Shown: positions 37,617-47,925, counted from the stretch's first letter. The stretch is 64,000 nt of DNA from FEN-1297 sp046705645 (GCA_046705645.1 JBJKQE010000086.1:1-64000), one strand, 5' to 3'. Notes: a model not told the origin generated them from the sequence alone. Made by a program: numbers and translations.

Positions 37617-40103
37617 TTAAGGTAAAACCAAATTTCGATTATCTTTTTTTGAAAATAAAATTATTGATGCTTCTTTTAAACCTTCAGATTTAGCGGTAAG
37701 TTTTATTTCACTTTCCTTTAATGTTGATTGAACTACGGCAAGACATAAACCGTGAAATGCGTTCCTATAATTTACCTTATATGAATTATGATCAAGTGGA
37801 TTACCGTTACCAACCCCAATTATTTTACCTTCACCTTCAATGGAAAAATGAATTAAATTATCTGCATACGGCACAATGTTTCCATTTGCATCCAGCACCT
37901 CAACTTTTATATCGGCAGCATCATGGGCATCTGCATTAATTGTATCTTTATCAATACTTAATTTTATTGACACGGGTTTACCAGTTGTATATAATTCTTG
38001 AGTGCAGACAATTCTGCCGTCTTTTTTCCCAATAGCTTTTAGTTCACCAGGTTCATATTGAATGTCCCATTCAAGGTGCAGGTCAGCGGTAGTAGGGTGA
38101 ACTTCCGGATTTGCATATTTATTCCATGCTCCTGAATGGCCCTGCCTTGGGAATTCCAAACGTTTTTCGCCATAAGATTTTCCATTAAGAAAAAGTTCTA
38201 CAGAATTGCAATTGGTATAACATATAACCGGAATAATTTCCCCTTCTCTTCCCTTCCAGTTCCAATCCGGGAGAAGATGAATCATCGGCTTTGCAGTCCA
38301 CTGACTTTGATAAAAATAATAACCGTCTTTAGGAAATCCACAAAGGTCAAGCACTCCAAACGGCCAGTTTTTATAAGGCCAGATAGATTCACCAAGGTAA
38401 TCTATACCGGTCCACATAAAATCACCTATAACGTAATCATGCATCTTTACAAATTTCCACAGCTGTTCAGCATCAATCATCTCATAATTATAATTCGGAC
38501 TTATTGATAATGAATCCTTGCCTAAGGAATAATCACCTCTTATACCCCCGCTGTATGATGTACTTTCTGTACCGATCATTTTCCAACTTGGATGATCATG
38601 ACGATCGATACTGTAGTAAAGTTCCCGCCTTTTATGCCATCTATCTACATAATTATAACCGATAATATCTAATTCATTTAGAAATGCCGGAGTAGTTGCT
38701 CCTCCGTCCGCAGCAATATTATCACATGCAGAAGTAACAGGTCTTGTGGGATCCAGTCTATGGCAAACATCAACAAGTTTGCTAAGTATTTCCGCTCCAT
38801 TACTGGTTTTTTGTTCAGGAATTTCGTTGCCGACGCTCCACAAAACAATAGAGGGATGATTTTTATCGCGCTCTATCATTGAAGATAAATCTTTTTTCCA
38901 CCATTTATCAAAATATTGGTGATAGCCGTATTTTCTTTTTCCAATTTCCCATTCGTCAAAAGCTTCATCCATAACAAGGAATCCCATTTTGTCGCATAGA
39001 TCCAAAAATTCAGGCGCGGGAGGATTATGCGAAGTACGAATTGCATTGCAACCCATTTCTTTTAATTCTTTAAGTCTACTTTTCCAAACTTGCAAAGGAA
39101 CGGCAGAACCTACACATCCCCCATCATGATGCAAACATACACCGTTCATTTTTATATGTTCATTATTAAGTAAAAATCCTTTATTTACATCATACTCAAT
39201 TTTTCTAATTCCAAAATTCGTAGTTATATTATCAACTTCAGTTTCACCTTTAAGAATTACTGAATGAAGCTTGTATAAAACAGGAGAATCAACAGACCAT
39301 AATTCCGGATTTTTTATTGAAATATTTTGAATCAAATTTGATTTTTGTGCCGGCGCTAACGTAAAAGCATTTTCTGTTTTGGCAATTATGTTTCCGTTTT
39401 TATCAATAATTTCCGATAATAATTTCCCTTTTGTTTTATTATTACCTTTATTTTCAATTGCCGTATTTATCTTCACTATAGCATTTTTCGGCAAGACTTT
39501 TTGTGTAGTAATATAAATTCCCCAATGTTGAATATGAACCGGATTAATTTTAACATACCAAACATTTCTATAAATGCCCGATCCGGAATACCATCTTGTA
39601 TTCGGCTGAAGAGAATTATCAACACGAACAGCAATTATGTTTTCTCCCTCTCTTAGATATGGAGTCAATTCATAATAAAAGCTTGTATAACCATAGGGAT
39701 GATTACCAAGAAGGTGCCCATTCAACCATACATCGCTGTTCATATAAACACCATCAAATTCGATCCAGATATTTTTACTTAAATCATCTTTAGTAACTTG
39801 AAAATGCCTTCGGTACCAACCAATACCTGTGGGCAGATAACCACCGCTGCCGCCTGTAGGTGCATCTTTATCATATTTACCTTCAATGCTCCAATCATGC
39901 GGAAGATTTAAAGTTCTCCATTCACTGTCATTAAATGAAAATTTATCTGCACCTTTTATATCGCCAAGATGGAATTTCCAATTATAATCCATTAATAAAT
40001 TCTGACGGCTTTCAATATTATTCTGTGCAGATATTTTTGAAACAGAGATAGAAATGAAAAATAGTACTGGCGTGAAACAAAATATTCTTGCAAAGTATTT
40101 CAT
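37617..40103 (-). CDS. GH2 beta-galactosidase (DUF4982 type)
   Basis: 828 residues with signal peptide (1-26). Modules: sugar-binding jelly roll (35-185; LPHDWSIEGKYD, GGSGGYLPTGIGWYRR), immunoglobulin-like domain (190-300), TIM barrel (305-600) with acid/base Glu427 (WSVGNEIPE) and nucleophile Glu513 (IGTESTS), then DUF4982-like and Ig-like domains (610-828). It removes terminal beta-galactose. Together with GH53 and a clan GH-A enzyme on the same strand it forms a galactan-degrading set; it would finish oligosaccharides made by the endo-galactanase. No sorting domain, so likely periplasmic. A beta-glucuronidase-like specificity is less likely but not excluded. Confidence 0.9.
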   Translation of the reverse strand: MKYFARIFCFTPVLFFISISVSKISAQNNIESRQNLLMDYNWKFHLGDIKGADKFSFNDSEWRTLNLPHDWSIEGKYDKDAPTGGSGGYLPTGIGWYRRHFQVTKDDLSKNIWIEFDGVYMNSDVWLNGHLLGNHPYGYTSFYYELTPYLREGENIIAVRVDNSLQPNTRWYSGSGIYRNVWYVKINPVHIQHWGIYITTQKVLPKNAIVKINTAIENKGNNKTKGKLLSEIIDKNGNIIAKTENAFTLAPAQKSNLIQNISIKNPELWSVDSPVLYKLHSVILKGETEVDNITTNFGIRKIEYDVNKGFLLNNEHIKMNGVCLHHDGGCVGSAVPLQVWKSRLKELKEMGCNAIRTSHNPPAPEFLDLCDKMGFLVMDEAFDEWEIGKRKYGYHQYFDKWWKKDLSSMIERDKNHPSIVLWSVGNEIPEQKTSNGAEILSKLVDVCHRLDPTRPVTSACDNIAADGGATTPAFLNELDIIGYNYVDRWHKRRELYYSIDRHDHPSWKMIGTESTSYSGGIRGDYSLGKDSLSISPNYNYEMIDAEQLWKFVKMHDYVIGDFMWTGIDYLGESIWPYKNWPFGVLDLCGFPKDGYYFYQSQWTAKPMIHLLPDWNWKGREGEIIPVICYTNCNSVELFLNGKSYGEKRLEFPRQGHSGAWNKYANPEVHPTTADLHLEWDIQYEPGELKAIGKKDGRIVCTQELYTTGKPVSIKLSIDKDTINADAHDAADIKVEVLDANGNIVPYADNLIHFSIEGEGKIIGVGNGNPLDHNSYKVNYRNAFHGLCLAVVQSTLKESEIKLTAKSEGLKEASIILFSKKDNRNLVLP

Positions 40104-40140
40104 ATGTGCATCTATTATTTTTTAAATTAAATTTTTGTAA

Positions 40141-42738
40141 TTATTTCTCCAAAGTAACGGATTGGATTTCAAATCCCGAGACATGCTTTGTGCCGTTTTC
40201 TTCAACTTCATTTTTATCGCACTCGAACTGAATAAAATTTATATCCGATAAATTTAATGCACCTTCATTCTTATAACCCGGTTCCCAAATTTTGGGTAAA
40301 AACTGCGGGTAAGAAAATGGCATGATGAGAGAACTGCCGTATTTTAACGAGTCCACAGATATTTTAATTCTTTGCCAGTCTTTTTTTAGCGTAATGCTTT
40401 TACTATAACTTCTGCCGTCGATGGTTAAAATATTAAATTGAATGAGAGAATTTTGATTATTAATTGATCTAGCCCTTAAAATAAAATATTTGTAGTCGTT
40501 TATATTATTTTTTAGCGGTTTTATAATTTTAACAGGACCAAATTGAACTGCAAAAGGAATCTCAGCTTCATTTGAAAAATTTATCTTTACAAAAAGAGCT
40601 GTTTCTTCATTATTAGTTCCGTTGGTATAGTTTACTAAATATCTCATCTTATTGCTGAACTGAGGAAACACTAAATCTTTCATGTCTCTTCCGGCATTAA
40701 ATAGCACAAAATTTTCATCAGGATTCAGAACATTAAGTTTCCAGAACTTTGGGGAATAGAAATCCCAATCATCAGGCGAACCTTTTATTCCGCCCGGGAA
40801 AGTATAAAACACACCATTAGATTTTACAACGATACAATATTCAAACTTGCCAGGATTCAATAATTTTATCGAATCATTCACTTCATAATTAAAACCTCTT
40901 GTATTTTTAAGAATATATTTCTCAAAACCTCTCCAGCCTAAACTTCTTATAAAAATTAAAGCACTGTCAATTTTATTATCCGACGCAATTTTGAATCTGA
41001 AATGCTGCTTCGTTTTATAAAATAAATTTTTAGGGGAGTTATTAATTACTACAATTGAAGGATCGGTTGACGGCGGGGTATAGAGCCCATCTAAAAATTT
41101 TTCTTTTTTTGATAAATATTTGTTTATCGAAGTTATTTCAGAATTATTTTTAACTAATAAATAAATTCCGGGTTTTATAATAAATCCGGACTCAACCGAA
41201 ATTTGCTTTTTCCCTTTGTCATCTGACAAAGAAAAGATATTAAAATTGTTGCCGAGATCCGGAATTGAAACACTCATCTTTCTATTTTCCCAATAAAGCC
41301 TGGCAACCTGGCGGGACATACTTGCGGGTTTAAAAGGATCACGTATCCACAAGCAATCCGGATACACTTCTAATTTCCATATTCCTTCTTTAACTTTATC
41401 TAAAAAGTATGCGCCGGTACCGTCATATTTAATTAAAGATGAATTTCCGCAGCCTGCAATATGTTTTATCATCTCTGCATTTCCGGGAATATCATCCGTA
41501 GAATTGGAATAATAAAATGCAGTATCCGAGTTCATCTCACTTAAGTCATTATCATAATCTACTTTGAAATTACCAAATTTATTATTAACAGGATAATTTC
41601 CATACGATTTGTATCTCGGCAATTCATGGAATGCTTTTGCGGCAATCATCATACTAATTGTTTTATTTGGTGTGTACAATAGATTCATAAAGTGAGTGCC
41701 GTATTCGGTATTACTCCATGCAATCTGCGAAGGGTCGTAGCTAAACATTGTCGCAAATTGCATTCCTGCCTCTCTAAAGCTCCTTACTATTGCAGGATAC
41801 ATATATGAGCCTCCGATATCGGCAGCTTCAAATTCGTATACCATTTTAGCTTTGTCGTTAAAACCAGTTAAACTGCCGGATGGGATTGTATAATGGTTAA
41901 CATTAATCAGATAATTTCCTTGAAGCATTTTATTATGCACAAGTCCGGTTGGATACCATTGAAATGAAACACCTTGAATGTCGGCATTACAAACAGCTTG
42001 CGCCTGAACATTATTCCAATTTTGACTAATATTATAAAATAATGGTTTTGAATAACCTGCACTTCTAATAGCATTTACCATTTCATTTATATAATCCGTA
42101 ACTTCTTTCGTACTATCCGGATGGAAAGGTTCATTTACAATTTCTAGCGCTATAATTGAAGGATCATTTTTGTAAATTAATTTTGTAAATGGATTATAAT
42201 GATTCACAAATTGTTTTAAATAATTTCTTTCTGCTTTTCGAGCATCTTTATTAGTAATTAATTCAATCTTCGAATAGAATGAAGAAAAACCTTTTGTCTT
42301 TTCATCCGGTTGAGGCCAGCCGTTTCCCCACCATGCAATCGGCGTAAGAATTATTTTTATCCCCTTAGATTCTAATTTAGATAACAAATAATCAAACAGT
42401 TTTAGATGCTCGTTAATTAAAATATTTCCTTCCTTATCGGAAATCTCTCTGTCCCAAACATGAACTCGGAACGCATCAATACCCAAACGTACCATTTGTT
42501 CAATATCAAGGTCAATCGATTTCTTCAATGATAAACCGAGTTTTTTTTGAGCACGGTAAGAATATGCAAAAGGAGTTGTGTAGTTTACTCCGAATAAACT
42601 AACTTCTTTGTTAGAATTTATCCATCTCATTACACCGTTTTCATCAATTAATATTCCTTTATCTTTTTCTTTTTGTTGAGCATAACAAACGGATAATAGT
42701 AAAAAAACTGCTGTTAAAAAAAACTTACAATTAATCAA
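40141..42738 (-). CDS. Secreted clan GH-A glycoside hydrolase (GH5-like) with C-terminal beta-sandwich modules
   Basis: 865 residues: signal peptide (1-20), TIM barrel (30-390) with FRVHVWDREI, acid/base Glu203 in LEIVNEPFH and a nucleophile in MVYEFEAAD (Glu302 or Glu304). A long C-terminal part (about 540-865) holds a beta-sandwich (PSIVVINNSPKNLFYKTK) and a galactose-binding-like module near the end (KYFILRARSINNQN, WQRIKISVDSL). The catalytic pattern is GH5/GH2-like, but I cannot fix the family or subfamily. It sits between GH2 (37 bp away) and GH53 genes, so galactan or arabinogalactan is the likely substrate. Placement in a polysaccharide locus supports an extracellular or periplasmic role. 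Confidence 0.8.
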   Translation of the reverse strand: MINCKFFLTAVFLLLSVCYAQQKEKDKGILIDENGVMRWINSNKEVSLFGVNYTTPFAYSYRAQKKLGLSLKKSIDLDIEQMVRLGIDAFRVHVWDREISDKEGNILINEHLKLFDYLLSKLESKGIKIILTPIAWWGNGWPQPDEKTKGFSSFYSKIELITNKDARKAERNYLKQFVNHYNPFTKLIYKNDPSIIALEIVNEPFHPDSTKEVTDYINEMVNAIRSAGYSKPLFYNISQNWNNVQAQAVCNADIQGVSFQWYPTGLVHNKMLQGNYLINVNHYTIPSGSLTGFNDKAKMVYEFEAADIGGSYMYPAIVRSFREAGMQFATMFSYDPSQIAWSNTEYGTHFMNLLYTPNKTISMMIAAKAFHELPRYKSYGNYPVNNKFGNFKVDYDNDLSEMNSDTAFYYSNSTDDIPGNAEMIKHIAGCGNSSLIKYDGTGAYFLDKVKEGIWKLEVYPDCLWIRDPFKPASMSRQVARLYWENRKMSVSIPDLGNNFNIFSLSDDKGKKQISVESGFIIKPGIYLLVKNNSEITSINKYLSKKEKFLDGLYTPPSTDPSIVVINNSPKNLFYKTKQHFRFKIASDNKIDSALIFIRSLGWRGFEKYILKNTRGFNYEVNDSIKLLNPGKFEYCIVVKSNGVFYTFPGGIKGSPDDWDFYSPKFWKLNVLNPDENFVLFNAGRDMKDLVFPQFSNKMRYLVNYTNGTNNEETALFVKINFSNEAEIPFAVQFGPVKIIKPLKNNINDYKYFILRARSINNQNSLIQFNILTIDGRSYSKSITLKKDWQRIKISVDSLKYGSSLIMPFSYPQFLPKIWEPGYKNEGALNLSDINFIQFECDKNEVEENGTKHVSGFEIQSVTLEK

Positions 42739-42810
42739 TCACTTATACCTTTTGAATTTTTATGGAATACATTTTCAAGTAATTATAATTCAAGCAAATT
42801 TTATAATATA

Positions 42811-44133
42811 TTACTTAAGAAATATAATTTTTCGAGTTTGAAAATTCTTGCCATTGTTTATGCGGATAAAATATATTCCGGATGATACTTTATTATTATA
42901 TTCATCTTTACCCAACCAATTAATTGAATGTTTCCCGGCTTCTTCAAATTTATTAATTAAAGTTTTAATATGTTCACCGAGAACATTATATATTTCAATA
43001 ACAACTTTTTCAGTTTGAGGCAGTGAATATTGTATTGTGGTTGAAGGATTAAAGGGATTAGGAAATATACTAAATTCAAAGCCTGAAGCATTTTTTACTT
43101 CATTTACCGACGTTGCATTTATTCCTAAAAATGCATCTAATACAGCAGTAGGTTCTTTAGTTAAAGGATCCCACGCACCTAAATTATAATTTTGCCAGTT
43201 ATAACATTCAGGTTCCCAATAGAAAACGCCCAATCCGCCGACTGATTTTGTTTTTTCAATTAGGTCTAAAAGGAAATGATTAGCTTCTATAGGCTGATTA
43301 TATAAAAAGCCTGCTTCGCATACCATTACCTTTGTATTATATCTCGAGATAATATCTTTCATGGTTAAAAGAGCAAGGCTATCATCAACCGACCACGACA
43401 TATTAACCCAGTAGGGGTAAACCGACATCCCTATTACATCCCATTTAGCACCATTGTTTTTTAACCCATCAAACATCCACCTGTATAAACCACCGTCATT
43501 TGCATTTGATAAATGAATAACAACTTGTATTGTACTATCTACTGCTTTAACAGCATTGTAACCACTTTTAATCATAGCTGCAAAATTACTCATATGAGTT
43601 GAAGCTCTGCCGTCCTCCCACAGCATACCGTCATTTACTTCATTTCCTATTTGCACCCATTTGGGAATTACACCTAATGATTTTATAGTATCAAGTACTT
43701 TATAAGTATGATTATAAATATCCGTTAAGAGCTGGGAAAATGAGTGGCCTACCCATGCCGCCGGCTTAGTTTGATGAGCAGGATCCGCCCAGGTATCACT
43801 GAAATGGAAATCCAGCATTATTTTAAATCCCATACTATCTGCAATATAAGCTTTACGTACTACATCCTTTAAACCGTTATATCCATTTGCAGGATTAACC
43901 CAGACTCTAAACCTTAGTGCATTAATCCCTTTTTCTTTCAATATCTGCAGACAATTTTCCTGAATTCCGGAACTATTATTAAAAACGTATCCGTTATCCT
44001 GCATTTCGGTCAGCCAGCTTACATCTGCCCCATTAGCAAATTGCGCCTTTACTTCTATGCATTGAAATACTATAAAAAAATAAAAGAATGATAAAAGGAT
44101 TCGTTTCTTAATAAACAAATTAAAAATTTCCAC
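42811..44133 (-). CDS. Secreted GH53 endo-beta-1,4-galactanase with T9SS sorting domain
   Basis: Signal peptide (1-30), GH53 barrel (33-340) and type A sorting domain (about 350-440; IFPNPFNPSTTIQYSLPQ). Signatures: GADVSWLTEMQDNG (35-48), LRFRVWVNP, KIMLDFHFSDTWADP (104-118), acid/base Glu165 in WVQIGNEVN, nucleophile Glu273 in VMVCEAGF. GH53 enzymes cut the beta-1,4-galactan side chains of pectin (type I arabinogalactan). It is the first gene of the galactan set and its C-terminal domain sends it to the cell surface through T9SS, where it would make oligosaccharides for the two downstream enzymes. Very secure family call. Confidence 0.96.
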   Translation of the reverse strand: MEIFNLFIKKRILLSFFYFFIVFQCIEVKAQFANGADVSWLTEMQDNGYVFNNSSGIQENCLQILKEKGINALRFRVWVNPANGYNGLKDVVRKAYIADSMGFKIMLDFHFSDTWADPAHQTKPAAWVGHSFSQLLTDIYNHTYKVLDTIKSLGVIPKWVQIGNEVNDGMLWEDGRASTHMSNFAAMIKSGYNAVKAVDSTIQVVIHLSNANDGGLYRWMFDGLKNNGAKWDVIGMSVYPYWVNMSWSVDDSLALLTMKDIISRYNTKVMVCEAGFLYNQPIEANHFLLDLIEKTKSVGGLGVFYWEPECYNWQNYNLGAWDPLTKEPTAVLDAFLGINATSVNEVKNASGFEFSIFPNPFNPSTTIQYSLPQTEKVVIEIYNVLGEHIKTLINKFEEAGKHSINWLGKDEYNNKVSSGIYFIRINNGKNFQTRKIIFLK

Positions 44134-44307
44134 AACTCTACTTTTTTAGGTTAATTTTATTATTATTCCAAAAAATGAAATTTAGAACATTCATAAAAGT
44201 TTTAGATCGGATTTCCAAGATTTCATTAAACTCATTTTCTTTTTGATTATTTAGCTCCATTGAAATAATTACTTATTATAAATTCTGATATTTAAAAATT
44301 TAAATTC

Positions 44308-45324
44308 TCAAATCTTAATTACAACTTTTCCCTTTGTTTTCCCCGATTGAAATAATTTAACTGCACCGGTCAACTCATCAAAATTAAAGACATGACCTAT
44401 ATAAGGCTTGCCGAGGTTTAATTCTTTAATTTTATTTAAGAATTCTTTCAACATTTCTACTCTATCGTAAAGCCAAATAAGATTGAAGCCCATAACGGAT
44501 TTATTACTTTCTACAAGTGTTAATCCGTCAACTTTCGGTCTTGTTAAAAATTGATAAGCCAGTTTTAAATAATTCGGACTTGAAGCAGGTGAAGAATAAT
44601 CCGTTAATCCGTAGATAATCATTTTACCGGTTGGTGCAAGGAGATTAAATCCGGTTTTTTGAACTTTCCCGCCGATACTTTCCATCACTAAATTTAATTC
44701 TCTTCCGTCAAGATTTTTCCTTAATTCTTCTTTTAAATTATTATTCCTTACAATAATTCTATCACAACCTTCTTTTTTTAATAATTCAATTTTAGATGGA
44801 TTGCCTACTGTACCTATCGTAAAAGCAGAAAATTTTTTTGCTATCCTATTAACAAAAATGCCAACTCCACCGGCAGCACTATGAATTAGGACCGTTTGGT
44901 TTTTACTTACATTTCCCAAATGCACAATAGCATAATAAGCAGTAAGAGCTTGTACCAAAAAACCTGCACCTTCTTCAAAGGACCATTCATCCGGCAGAGC
45001 CTGAATATAGTTATGATCGATGTTGAGATAATTTGTAAAAGCGCCGAATTTTATTACACCCATTACTTTCTGATTTAGTTCAAAATCAGTAACTCTCGAA
45101 CCTTTATCAAACACTATTCCTGAAAACTCAAGCCCCGGAATAAAATCCCTCTTTGGAGCTGCTTTATATAATCCCATTATAGTGAATACGTCGGCAAAAT
45201 TTAAACCAATTGCTTTAATTTCAATACAAACTTCATTCTCAGCTGGTTTATTTATCTCTTCCCTTACAAGTTCAAGCCTTTTAAGTGAGCCGGCTTTTGA
45301 CATCCGATATGATTTTCTTTCCAC
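44308..45324 (-). CDS. Zinc-independent MDR oxidoreductase (VAT-1/quinone reductase-like)
   Basis: 338-residue medium-chain dehydrogenase: GroES-like N-terminal fold (IGLNFADVFTIMGLY, 39-53), nucleotide motif AAGGVG (150-155) and NADPH-type ending GKTKGKVVIKI. No structural-zinc cysteines are present, which fits the quinone reductase/VAT-1 subgroup. It reduces quinones or enoyl compounds with NADPH, or may be a generic stress enzyme. Separated from the galactan locus by 175 bp on the same strand. Confidence 0.87.
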   Translation of the reverse strand: MERKSYRMSKAGSLKRLELVREEINKPAENEVCIEIKAIGLNFADVFTIMGLYKAAPKRDFIPGLEFSGIVFDKGSRVTDFELNQKVMGVIKFGAFTNYLNIDHNYIQALPDEWSFEEGAGFLVQALTAYYAIVHLGNVSKNQTVLIHSAAGGVGIFVNRIAKKFSAFTIGTVGNPSKIELLKKEGCDRIIVRNNNLKEELRKNLDGRELNLVMESIGGKVQKTGFNLLAPTGKMIIYGLTDYSSPASSPNYLKLAYQFLTRPKVDGLTLVESNKSVMGFNLIWLYDRVEMLKEFLNKIKELNLGKPYIGHVFNFDELTGAVKLFQSGKTKGKVVIKI

Positions 45325-45642
45325 TATTGAACCCCTCGAATAATATTATCATTCACTGCAGGTTAAATTAGTAAAAACTTTTATATTTTTAATAAAATTT
45401 TAATAATTTTATTTAATTAAGATGTAGCCGAATAGCATAATTGTGTTATTTTGTAAAAAGACTTTTTCCTATCTCCAAATAATATAATTTATCATCTGTC
45501 ATTCAGAAATTAAAATTTTACAAAAGTATACAAGTTTAAATTATTCATGTTATTTTTTGTCTGGTAAATTTGCCACTTTTATATAAAGTTACATTAAGTT
45601 ATTTTTTACTCGTATTTTTTTACTTTAATTTTAATTGGAATT
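45325..45642. other. AT-rich intergenic region between divergent genes
   Basis: Upstream of both the MDR oxidoreductase (minus strand) and the 88-residue orphan (plus strand). It must hold promoters, but no -35/-10 pair is convincing. No repeats seen. Confidence 0.4.
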
Positions 45643-45909
45643 ATGAGAACAATTTACATAAGAAAAGATTATTCTAACTATACAAGAAAAATTTTAATTG
45701 ATATGGCATTCTTGTCAACTCATAAAAAATTAAGACTGCTTAAAAATTATTATGAAGATAATTTATATTTCCCATATTTTGAAAATGGCGATAGTAAACA
45801 AATTCAAAAATACTTTTTAACAAGAGATAAAATTATATCGGAAGATGCAAATCATTATTTTTTTAATTTTCCGTTTAAACCGAATCAAGTAGAAGAAGCA
45901 GCATATTAA
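45643..45909 (+). CDS. Small hypothetical protein (88 aa)
   Basis: The product starts MRTIYIRKDYSNYTRKILID and is rich in Tyr, Phe, Lys and Asn, with a basic first half and LLKNYYEDNLYFPYFENG in the middle. No signal peptide, membrane helix or known motif. The codon use looks like the neighbours. It stands alone, in a gene-poor stretch. Unrecognised; real-gene status is moderately likely because the frame is long for this AT-rich DNA and has a sensible hydrophobic-polar pattern. Confidence 0.5.
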   Translation: MRTIYIRKDYSNYTRKILIDMAFLSTHKKLRLLKNYYEDNLYFPYFENGDSKQIQKYFLTRDKIISEDANHYFFNFPFKPNQVEEAAY

Positions 45910-46129
45910 TTATTTAATAAGCAGTTAATTTGTTTTGGCACTATTAAAATCAACATTATGTATTAATTGCTTCTATAAATAATTTTACCTCACAAAAAAT
46001 TTCCTGTTTTGGATATGCTCTAAATATCATTTTAAACTTTTCTTATTATATTTCGATAATCAACTGTTTTAATTGAAATTCTATTATAATGATCGATGAT
46101 ACATATTTGTTAAATTGAATAATTTCTTA
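45910..46129. other. AT-rich region without visible gene
   Basis: Nothing recognisable between the 88-residue orphan and the promoter at 46130. No hairpin terminator after the orphan's stop codon was found. Confidence 0.4.
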
Positions 46130-46159
46130 TTGACAAATTTAATTTTAATTTAGTATATT
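46130..46159 (+). promoter_or_regulatory. Sigma-70-type promoter with consensus -35
   Basis: TTGACA (46130-46135), an 18-bp spacer, then TATATT (46154-46159). Expected start of transcription is near 46166, giving a leader of about 180 nt before the ATG at 46348. Confidence 0.6.
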
Positions 46160-46347
46160 AAGATGCATTTGTAAGCGTTTTTGATGATTTAATAAATATC
46201 TTCGAATAACGTTTATGTGTTAAAAGTCCTGCTTCAGTATAGTTCACTTCAAGTATTCTATAATGCTACCAACTATTTTTTCTAATTTTTCAATAATAGG
46301 TCCCTTGATTTAATAAATATTATTTATTTTGATAAGGAGAAAATTTT
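46160..46347 (+). other. Long 5' leader of the 525-residue secreted protein gene
   Basis: The distance from the promoter to the ATG is about 180 nt and ends with AAGGAG (46335-46340). No riboswitch class is recognisable, but the leader is unusually long for this window. Confidence 0.4.
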
Positions 46348-47925
46348 ATGAAAAAAATTTTACTTTTGTTTGCAGCATTACTTATGGTTTCACTGTATAC
46401 AGTTACACTTGCACAGGTGACAAATCTTAAAGTAAATAGTTCCACTAGCAATTTTACAATGGTATCTGGTGATGCTATTAGTTGGAGTTATAATATTCCC
46501 AATGGTTCAACAACTCTTATAGAAATTTACTATGATGTTAACGGTAACCAGACAATTGATGCCGGTGATGTACTATGGCAATCTTTTCAACAGACAGACG
46601 GTGATAGTGTAGGACAAAACGGTCCTCCGGACATGGATAACACGGTAAACGGTTCGGTTTCATTTGCACAACCCGTAGGAATCGCACCCGGAAAGTATAT
46701 AATGAAATTTACTGAAAATAATCAGAGTGCTACAATTGCAGGTACTGTTACTGCTTTATCTTCGCCTGCATTTACTATTTCAGGCACAGTAACACCTCCT
46801 GCCGGTAAAAGTGCTGCAAATATTTTTGTCGAAATTCAACGAGGAAACCATCATCAACCTAATTTTTGGGATGGTATTACCGACTCTAACGGTAATTATA
46901 CAATTCAAATGAATAGTGATACTGCTGGTAATCCATGGGTAATTGATTTAGCAAATAACCCGTTTCCCCCTAATATTATTACCCCAACTTCGGATACTAT
47001 AACTATTGCGCACAACATTTCAAATATTAATTTTTCGTTTATTACTGCTGTAGCGCAAATTGCAGGAAAAGTTATGGATGAAAATGGAAATGCTATACCG
47101 GATATAAACGTAGAGATAAATGATTTAAATAATTCAAGTTCTTATTTACAATATAATAATAATTCAAGTGCCGACGGTTTATTCCAATTCGGATTAACCA
47201 GCAGTGATCTTAGCGCCAGTCATTCCTGGCAGGTAACAGCAAATTATGATAATCAATATGACTCTACACAGAATTATTTAATGGGGGTGGCATACGTATC
47301 AAATATCGTTGCCAGCGACAGCATCTATAAAAAATTAGTTATATATAGTGCTAATTCATACATTACCGGTACATTAAAAATAGACGGGAGTGCACCCGGC
47401 TTTCCAATGATGCTTGTAGCTTATAATCAGGATTCAGCTCAAGCAATCGCATTATGTGACGGTTCAACAGGAAATTTTTCACTGCGAGTATCAAATAAAA
47501 TTTTCAATTATCAAATCTTTCCGATAAATTTTTCTCAAAATTATTACTACCAAAATGCAACTGCGCATCCAGGTAATTCCGGAGTAACTTTAAACTTAAG
47601 TACAACTCCGCTTGCAGTTAAACAGAATTCTAACGGACTTCCGAAAGATTTTTCGTTATCTCAAAACTATCCCAATCCGTTCAATCCAAGTACGGTTATT
47701 AAATATGCCTTGCCCACTGAAAGCAGTGTTCGTATAGCAGTCTATAATTTAATAGGACAAAAAATAACCGAATTGGTTAATGACACTCAAACTGCAGGAT
47801 TTCATCAAGCTACTTTCAATGCGAAGAACTTATCATCGGGTATTTATTTTTACAAAATCATCGCAACTGCAAAGAACAGCGCTAAAGAATTTATTCTAAC
47901 AAAGAAAATGCTGCTTTTGAAGTAG
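46348..47925 (+). CDS. Secreted protein with regulatory-like repeats and T9SS sorting domain
   Basis: 525 residues: signal peptide (1-22), an N-terminal beta-rich domain (about 25-145) with calcium-loop-like DVNGNQTIDAGD, carboxypeptidase-regulatory-like modules (about 148-235 and 236-330; GKVMDENGNAIPDINVEIND) and a type A sorting domain (about 430-525; LSQNYPNPFNPSTVIKYALP). No catalytic motif is visible, so this is a surface or matrix protein of unknown task. The gene has a strong AAGGAG site and ends at the bidirectional terminator at 47951-47980. Same general type as the protein at 54252-56123, but the modules differ. Confidence 0.85.
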   Translation: MKKILLLFAALLMVSLYTVTLAQVTNLKVNSSTSNFTMVSGDAISWSYNIPNGSTTLIEIYYDVNGNQTIDAGDVLWQSFQQTDGDSVGQNGPPDMDNTVNGSVSFAQPVGIAPGKYIMKFTENNQSATIAGTVTALSSPAFTISGTVTPPAGKSAANIFVEIQRGNHHQPNFWDGITDSNGNYTIQMNSDTAGNPWVIDLANNPFPPNIITPTSDTITIAHNISNINFSFITAVAQIAGKVMDENGNAIPDINVEINDLNNSSSYLQYNNNSSADGLFQFGLTSSDLSASHSWQVTANYDNQYDSTQNYLMGVAYVSNIVASDSIYKKLVIYSANSYITGTLKIDGSAPGFPMMLVAYNQDSAQAIALCDGSTGNFSLRVSNKIFNYQIFPINFSQNYYYQNATAHPGNSGVTLNLSTTPLAVKQNSNGLPKDFSLSQNYPNPFNPSTVIKYALPTESSVRIAVYNLIGQKITELVNDTQTAGFHQATFNAKNLSSGIYFYKIIATAKNSAKEFILTKKMLLLK

